64,000 nt of DNA from Atrichornis clamosus. Lineage: Eukaryota; Chordata; Aves; Passeriformes; Menuridae. Each line of letters begins with the position of its first letter. Within the stretch, counting starts at the first letter, position 1. Under the pieces are notes generated by a model. The model had not been told where the DNA came from, made no database searches, and worked only from the letters and a program-made list of their open reading frames with translations. This document shows positions 1 through 64,000 of this stretch, piece after piece. The position numbers and the translations under genes are program-made. The DNA lies in contig WBMZ01000367.1 of assembly GCA_013400975.1 (NCBI GenBank), positions 173,260 through 237,259 of the forward strand, given 5' to 3'.

Positions 1-57280
<57,280 letters not shown>

Positions 57281-57526
57281 CCACATGTACAGTGCTTAAT
57301 GGAATCTCATGGGATGCAGTCAGAGAAACAGGGCTTTTTTTAACTACACAGAGCAGTGCAGACAGGCTGTTGTTCCTTTCAACTTAACTATCACAGGCTT
57401 CAGGGTTAAGATTGCTATTACTGTCTCCTCCTTGCTTTGGCACAAAAGCACGCTGAGGGTGTTTAATTGCGGGTTTGCCTCAAGGTAGATTAGATTAATT
57501 ATTACTATGTAATGCAAGTTAAAGCA

Positions 57527-57532
57527 AATAAA
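57527..57532 (+). terminator. ROCK1: Proximal polyadenylation signal AATAAA
   Basis: Canonical hexamer about 250 bases after the stop codon. It could give a short 3' UTR. Usage cannot be judged from sequence. Confidence 0.4.
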
Positions 57533-58240
57533 GCTTAGCTAGGTGTATAAAAAAGGTGCTGCCTTTTTGGATTAAAAAAAAAAAGCCTGTCAGTCACGAT
57601 GAAATGCAGCCAACTTTCTTCGTACCAGTGAAAGAAAAGGACTGTTAACCCTGTGAAGGGATATTTATGTCAAGATGAGCATATGAAACGGAGTAGAAGA
57701 GGAAGGTTTCTCAATGAGAAGGACTGCAATTGCTTTCAAGACTCTTTAAGTTGTGCTCTTGAAGACTGCAGAACTAGCTTAAAATGAAGCCTTATCACTT
57801 GAACTTCAGTGCCTTCACTGCAGAGTTCTTTACAGCCTTAATGCTAACCACCCACTATGGAATGGATCAAAGTGTTAAATATTTTGCATTATGCTTTACA
57901 AAATACTGATGCAGCAGATTTGTAAAGGGGGGAAAACAAGTAATTGCCTTTAATCTATGCATTTTTGCCAAGCCATACTGAATTATTTTATTGTTAGAGG
58001 CATTAGAAACTAACAGTAAAAAGGAACCACGGAGTTTGGAAGCGTATTTTGGGGTACATCATTTCTATTACTGTATAATGTATTGCCTTACAATTTTAAG
58101 TGATAACGTACATTAAGTTAACAAACATTTAAGAAATATATGCACTGTTTGAACTGTAAATTATTCTTAGAACACTTTTACTTGGTTTTACATTGTTCTT
58201 TTAGTGCCTTAATTTGAGATAATTGTATTATTGCCATGTC

Positions 58241-58246
58241 AATAAA
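58241..58246 (+). terminator. ROCK1: Probable main polyadenylation signal AATAAA
   Basis: Canonical hexamer in TGTCAATAAATGTAG, with an A-rich stretch about 15-20 bases downstream. It is the best candidate end for the roughly 1 kb 3' UTR. A further AATAAA at 58764-58769 could serve a longer isoform. Confidence 0.6.
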
Positions 58247-58440
58247 TGTAGAAACCTAAAACTAAAAAAAAGAAACCTCTAAAAACTATTGCATATCGGT
58301 AGTTTTTACTGAATTTTAATTGGTTGAAGTATTGTAGATGCTAGATGCATTTTCTAAATTAAGTACAATCTTTGAATGAGAGTTCCTCTTGCAAAGAAAG
58401 ACTGATTCTTGTTCATAAGCCAGGAGATGTGTAGGCAATG

Positions 58441-58459
58441 CAAAAAAAAAAAAAAAAAA
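58441..58459 (+). repeat. A homopolymer run
   Basis: About 19 consecutive A just downstream of the ROCK1 3' end. It is a simple repeat, followed at about 58554-58571 by a short TTTTA pentamer array. Confidence 0.9.
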
Positions 58460-61032
58460 TGATGCAAAAGCTCTGGGTAATTCAGGAATTTCAGTAAATG
58501 CTGTCAGACTCTTGCTTTGTAGCAGGAATACATTCATGGTATGGGCAGTATGGTTTTATTTTATTTTATTTCTTAACCAAATACCTCCTCAGTAATTTAT
58601 AATGGCTTTGCAGTTGTGTATTAAATAAGAAGCACTGGAAAACTGATTCGTCCTTAGGACGATTTGCATGTTTCAAGTGGTATTGAAAGCCGCACTGATG
58701 GATATGTAATAATAAACATATCTGTTATTAATATGGTAATGACTCTGTGCTCATTTAATGAGAAATAAAGTAATTTATGGAAAGACCCTTTTGAAAATGA
58801 CTGGCATGGTGTTTTCTCCTGACTGCAGCTTACACATCTTTCTAAGCATTCAGACATTGCAACAGCTTCCTAGTGCAACGTACGTTTGTAGCGTAATGCC
58901 TGGGGCACTCTGAAATGGTTTGGGTTTTTTTACTATTCCACATGAATAAGTAAATACCATATTAAATAATTTTTTCATTCCCTTATTCTCATGGCCTGTT
59001 GTAGTTGCCTAATTTATATTTATTATTCCATCACACTAACTGGCCTTTTGATTGCTTCATCCTTCATGGTGCAGGTTTGGAGCTTCAGAAATTCCACTTT
59101 ATTTGTGGGAGGGAACCCTGTTCAAAAGACAAGGTGTTTTTTGTTTGTGGGGGTTTTTGGGGGTAGCCTTGTTTGGGTTTTTTCGGAACAGCTTGTACAT
59201 CCCATGAGGCTAGCTGGCCCTAAATCTCCCTGGGTAATCCACTGAGGCCTCCAGAACAATAGATCAGTAAGGACAAATTACATGTGAGTGATTGTATGTC
59301 CTTTGAAGGTCACAGAGCTGGGAAGTGTAGATAAATACAAGAAGTTGATGTAATTTCAGGAAGTTACTCTATGTTGAGTTTGCTGTATCAGAAATGTCAT
59401 CAATTTCAAAGCCGTGGCTGGGACACACTAAAGACAACCTTCCAGAACACCAGTCACACTGACTGTGAGCTTGTCAAGCAATATGAGGGATAGTTATGAT
59501 CTGGTTTAATCTCCTGTCAGATACTGGGAGGGGAAATAATAGAGCAAGATGATGAAACATATCAAATACATACATTATAATAAGAAATTTGGAGCAGTGG
59601 GAAAGGTCAGTGGTCTCTCCAGACCCAGATTAGGTTGTGAATTGCTTTTCTGCTTTCCTTTATGTGTAACTAGCTACCTCTGCAGGCTCAAAAACTCGAG
59701 TAAGTTTTTCATTAAAAAAAAGTAATATATTGTAATTTCATATTTCATGACTCTGAAAAATAGCATAAAGCCTGTTACGAATAGATATTGACTAATGAGA
59801 AGAGGGAATGATTGTGGAAAAATGATGTTGCTCAACAGATTGGCACCTACTGTCATTTCTGTAGTTTTTTAGCAATGCTGAAGTTCTGCAGTTCTTTTTA
59901 AATGATGATTTTGCTTGGGAAAGCAGCAGCAGACATAATGAAGTGTAAAATTACATTGACTTGTGTGTCTGGGATAAATTGCAACTAAAATGCTGTAATA
60001 ATAAAGTCTAGACGTGCAAATTACAGTTTGTGTGTTCTGGTACACTGATATTGGCACTTGTTTACTGTAAGCAAGGTGCCTATCTACAGGAATAGCTATA
60101 CTTCAGATAAAAAAGCTGCCAGAGGTTTCTTCTGTTAAGAAAAGTGATGCTTACAATCTCAACTGTGCAAACATATTTCAGGGGAAAAAAAAAAATCATT
60201 AAACTTCCAGCAAGCATCAGCTTTACCATCCAGAAAAAAGCAATCTGTGCTGCCATGTTCACTACAGCTCCAGTTTTTCTCTCTCTTGCTATATTATTTT
60301 ACTTGGCTTTTACTCTTGTCACTGATGATTCCTCCTATAGGAACATTTTGCCTACACTCATCTAACACAGCACCATAAAGTCATCAAAAGATGTGAACAT
60401 GTAAGCTATGGAGAGCCAGCATAAATCACCATGGCTGCCTTTACATTGGTGAAGCTGTAGTTTTACAGGCTGCTTAGGAAATCAAGAAGTCTAAAGCTTA
60501 CATGATCATTTTTTTGTTGGCTTGCCTCCACCTTTTTTTCAATTTTTTATGACTGTATTAGGTTGAAAGTTCATTAACATTGGTAGAATGCAAAAAATCC
60601 AATTCCCTCTTCAAGCCTCCCTATTTCTGGTGAATGCAGTAGGAGAGAAAATGGTAAGAGTAGCTAACTGTAGCAAAATAGTGAGGTAATAAAAGGACAG
60701 GGCCTCTTCTTCAGGTGGGATTTACCTACAGGAGCCACGGAGGCTGTAGCCAGAAGCAAGTTGGGAATTGTGCAGCGAGAGGAGGGGCAGGAGGTGCTGA
60801 GCTTCCCTCTGAGCTGGTGAACTCTACGGGGATTTTTTTAATGTACTATAGTTACAAACATAAAAAATGTAGATAGAGTTTTGTTCTTGTTCCTTCCCCC
60901 AGATGTGCATTGTGACCAAGAGAGTAAAAAGTTTGAAAACCGCTGAAATGGAACAGGTGACACAAAAATGTGGGGTGCTGTGTATGCTACTTGAAACATC
61001 TGAAGATACATAGAAGATACACTGAATCTGTG

Positions 61033-61146
61033 GATGCCTCATCCCTGTAAGTGTTCAATGCCAGCTTGAATGCGGCCCTAGGCAACCTGATCTAGTGAAT
61101 GACATCCCTGTCCATGGTACCTTCCAACCTAAAACGTTCTATGATG
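61033..61146 (+). mobile_element. CR1 3'-end fragment
   Basis: Short, diverged CR1 3' end in + orientation: 'TGAATGCGGCCCTAGGCAAC', CTGATCTAGTGAATG and 'CCTTCCAACCTAAAACGTTC' followed by TATGATGC. 5'-truncated. Confidence 0.85.
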
Positions 61147-63324
61147 CACAGACAGGTTCCCAACAACATTACGTTCCCCACAGAAAATAAAATGTACCTG
61201 CCAATATACTGAATGAGGATAACGCATCCTGACCTTTAAAGAAACAAAAAATGTAAATGCAGTATTTTAATTCCTGAGTCTCTGGTTATTTAAAATGAAT
61301 TTTTGTTCTATCACAGGCACCACAAAGGTGCCTAAAGCATGCCTTGCAGAGGGATTTGCTTTCCTTCCCCATACCTTTTGCTGTATCACAGCACCTGCTT
61401 GTACTGTCTGAGGGTACAGCTGCCACTTGTGCTCCCCAGAACGAGGCCATGGGAGATCTCATTGCATTAAAAGCCTTTTCCAAGCAAATCTGGACTTGCT
61501 CTGAGCCATCTTCCAGCATTAGTAAATCCTGCCAGGCCTGTTGGCCTGCATGCACTATGGTGCTGATGACACAGCCCCAGCTTTTGGATCCAAGCTGGCC
61601 TGCATCCAGCCAGCTCAGGATGGGAAGGAGCCATGCTCAGATGGCCCTGCAACAGGCACAGAGAAATGGCCAGGGCAGGCAGATCCAGTGTCCCCATGCC
61701 CCCACGCAAGGTTCCCTCAGGGCCTGTCTTTACTAAGAAAAAAGATGCACTTAATAATGTTCAACCAATCTTTTGCAATTTTAATGTTGTCAAGGTAATC
61801 TGTACTTCATACATCAGGTTGCACTCTTTGTCTCTACACTCCTTGTGCCACTTTGTGTAAGATTCAGGGGCACCAGCATCTACTGATCTCTCCTTAAGGA
61901 AAAAGGCACAAGGCTGTTGCTGCAGGAAGAGGCCTACATGGTCTCAGAGGAAAGAAGAGCAAGATAATGGCTCTTCACCTTGCAGAGGTCAGGATGATTT
62001 TTCCTGCAGACACAAAGCCCGATTTTTCTCTTTCAGCAGAGCACCCTCTAGTGCCTTTCCCAAATCCTGGAAGTGCATGGTCTGTGACTGCCTGAGCCCT
62101 AATCTGCTACGGGTTTCTCTGAAGGGAAGGATGTCTGCAGTGCAGCTTCAGACTGTAGAGCATTCCACTTCCATTCAGCAGTCACAAACAAACGTGACTC
62201 TTCATAGGTCACTGTTGGTATTAAGAACAAAAGGCTAGACTGGAGATATCCCACACTTAGATTCACAGGCAGGCAGCTGGGACCTGCTCTCACTCTGTCA
62301 CTTGAATAGATGGTCAACAGGAATCTTATCCCAGAACTAGGTCAAAGCTTATTTAGAAAGCTCCTTCCAGCAAGTCCAAGTAACAGAACATTCATCACTC
62401 TTGCTGGTCAACTTTAACAACACTTAAATCATAGTAATTGGAAACTTCATCTTAATTCAAGATCCAGCTTACTTTCATCATGACACCCATTGGAGTTTCT
62501 CTGTGAAATGTAATCCTTGCTCCCTCAAACCTCCTTTTCACACCTAGGAGTCTGCACTGGACAATAAAATCAGCTTTCACTCTTCTCCATGACAAACTGA
62601 AAAGACTGAAATTTCTAAGCCTTTCACTTTAATGCTTATTTTCAAACCCTGGATTATTTTTATGGCCATTTTATATATCATTCTTCTCCTGTCTGGAATA
62701 GAAAATCTCCTTTGGTGAACAGGAAGCAAAAGATCCTTTCCTATTTTGGATATCACCTCTATGGCAAAAGCAGGGCCTGGAGTGCCCATGCCAACAACCA
62801 CACAGTGGTATAAGCTGTGGCAGAAGCTCTGCACAGCTGCAGCTGTCAGCGGCAGAGCAGCGTCAGGTTTGTAGAGGTGGTAGCTAGGAGGTGTCCAAAG
62901 GATGTTTCTTTCTGGCATTCTCTCCCTTATATGTTTAAGCACTGCTTTGGTTTCTTTACCTACAGCCTAATACTAAGAGCTTTTATAGAAGCAGTTGAGA
63001 CTCAGGTCTCCACGTCTACTGGTTTTAATGTTTACAGCTTGGAGTTTATTGTTCTGAAGGCTGCTCACTGTTGCCATCATATTCATCCTTCTTTGCTCCT
63101 TATCTATTACTGAGCCTTAAAATCATTGCTGATTGGTCATCCCCTCTCCCCTCAATGAAGTTCTTCTGTTGGTAATTTTGGTTCCTACTCCACTCTTTCC
63201 TATAAACCAAATATATTTCATCCATGAGAGTCTTTTCATTTTTTCTGCCTTCCTTCCCCTGCCTTTTGTAATCACAGCTTTTGGGCAGACCCTGCCCCGA
63301 GGTTCATAAACCCACCTTGGCTTT

Positions 63325-63828
63325 CACAGAATCACAGAGAGTCACAGAATGGGTCAGGCTGGAAGGGACCACAGTGGGTCATCTGGTCCAACTTTCCTTC
63401 TCAAGCAGGGCTGTCCCAGAGCACATTGCATAGGACTGCATCCAGATGGTTCTTGAACATCTCCAATGAGACTCCACACCCTCTCTAGACAATCTGTTCC
63501 AGTGCACAGTCACCCACACCGTAAAAAAGCTCTTCCTTATGTCCATGTGGAACTTCCTGTGCCTCAGTTTCTGCCCCTTGGCCCTTGTCCTATTGCTTGC
63601 CACCACTGAGGTGAGCCTGGCTCCATCCTCTTGGCGCCTCCCTCCTTTAGGTTTTTATACACATTAATGAGGTCCCCCCTGTCATCTCTTCTCGAGGCTG
63701 AACAGGCCCAACAGCCTATCATCACAACAGAGGTGCTCTAGTCCCTTAATCATCTCTGTCGCCCTCCTCTGGACCCGCTCCAGGAGCTCCGTGTCTCTCT
63801 TGTACTGGGGAACTGGACACACTCTCCG
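63325..63828 (-). mobile_element. CR1 3'-end copy, inverted
   Basis: About 500 bases of CR1 in minus orientation. On the + strand it opens with 'CACAGAATCACAGAGAGTCA' and CAGAATGGGTCAGGCTGGAAG, the reversed CR1 tail. It runs through 'CTCTTCCTTATGTCCATGTG' and 'GAACTTCCTGTGCCTCAG' to 'TTGTACTGGGGAACTGGACA'. The minus-strand frames over 63379-63867 are remnants of its 3' region, not a gene. It abuts the CpG-rich window end. Confidence 0.92.
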
Positions 63829-64000
63829 TCCAGCCCGGCGCCCTCCACACCGACATTCCCTGCCCACGGCACCAGCACCGCTCTCACCCCATTCTGGGGG
63901 TCGGGTCCGTTCCAGCCCCCAACCCAGACCCCTGCGGCGGCTCTACCCGCGGCTCGCAGGTTTAACCAGACCGGGACCCCTGCCCGGCCCGGCCCGGCCC
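63829..64000. promoter_or_regulatory. CpG-rich window edge, candidate promoter of next gene
   Basis: The last roughly 170 bases are sharply GC-rich, with roughly 17 CpG dinucleotides by eye, ending in GGCCC repeats. The sequence upstream is AT-rich or CR1. This looks like the start of a CpG island. In mammals the gene after the ROCK1 3' end is, as I recall, USP14 in the same direction, so this may be its promoter. No coding exon is visible before the window ends. Confidence 0.5.

Larger units (their letters stand above)
58270..63324. other. Intergenic region downstream of ROCK1
   Basis: No gene recognised. It is AT-rich to about 60700, then becomes less so, with patches at 60700-60830 and 61330-61740 that hold overlapping open frames on both strands (longest 130 codons, 61344-61736). 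These have no known motif and look like chance frames in GC-richer DNA. A CR1 tail fragment lies at 61033-61146. Confidence 0.7.

Noticed and set aside
63379..63867. Minus-strand open frames near the window end (for example '[19 protein letters not shown]')
   Set aside because: These are the familiar translated 3' region of CR1 in minus orientation, not a host gene.

Overview
The window is 64 kb of vertebrate nuclear DNA, almost certainly from a bird. AT-rich introns are interrupted by several copies of CR1, the dominant avian LINE, recognised by 3' ends reading like TTCTATGATTCTA. There are no bacterial features: no operons, ribosome-binding sites or CRISPR arrays.

One gene fills most of the window: ROCK1 (Rho-associated coiled-coil protein kinase 1), on the + strand. 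Exon 1 lies upstream, so the window opens in intron 1. I placed 32 coding exons (exons 2-33 by the human count) between 4231 and 57280. All 31 complete introns are GT-AG. The exon lengths sum to 3984 nt, an unbroken frame of 1327 codons plus a TAA stop. If exon 1 adds about 31 residues, as in human, the protein is about 1358 aa (human 1354). Below, 'w' residue numbers count from the Asp encoded at 4231; adding about 31 gives human-like numbering.

Layout: 1-4230, intron 1; 4231-16546 (exons 2-10), N-terminal extension, Ser/Thr kinase domain and AGC-kinase C-terminal tail; 18955-39642 (exons 11-27), the long coiled coil with the Shroom- and Rho-binding regions and the caspase site DETD/G; 46159-52640 (exons 28-32), a PH domain split by an atypical C1 zinc finger; 57277-about 58262 (exon 33), one coding base, the stop and the 3' UTR; 58270-63830, intergenic DNA with no recognised gene; 63829-64000, a CpG-rich edge that may be the promoter of the next gene (USP14 by remembered synteny).

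Repeats: CR1 copies or fragments lie at about 11510-12560, 13500-13573, 26351-26603, 26684-26926 (inverted), 36377-37718 (with reverse-transcriptase remnants), 61033-61146 and 63325-63828 (inverted). A probable minus-strand LTR fragment is at about 47332-47600, and a tRNA-like SINE relic at about 35138-35213.

I found no undescribed biological system. The main points of interest are gene architecture (the caspase-site exon next to the longest intron, and a last exon holding one coding base) and transposon relics within introns.
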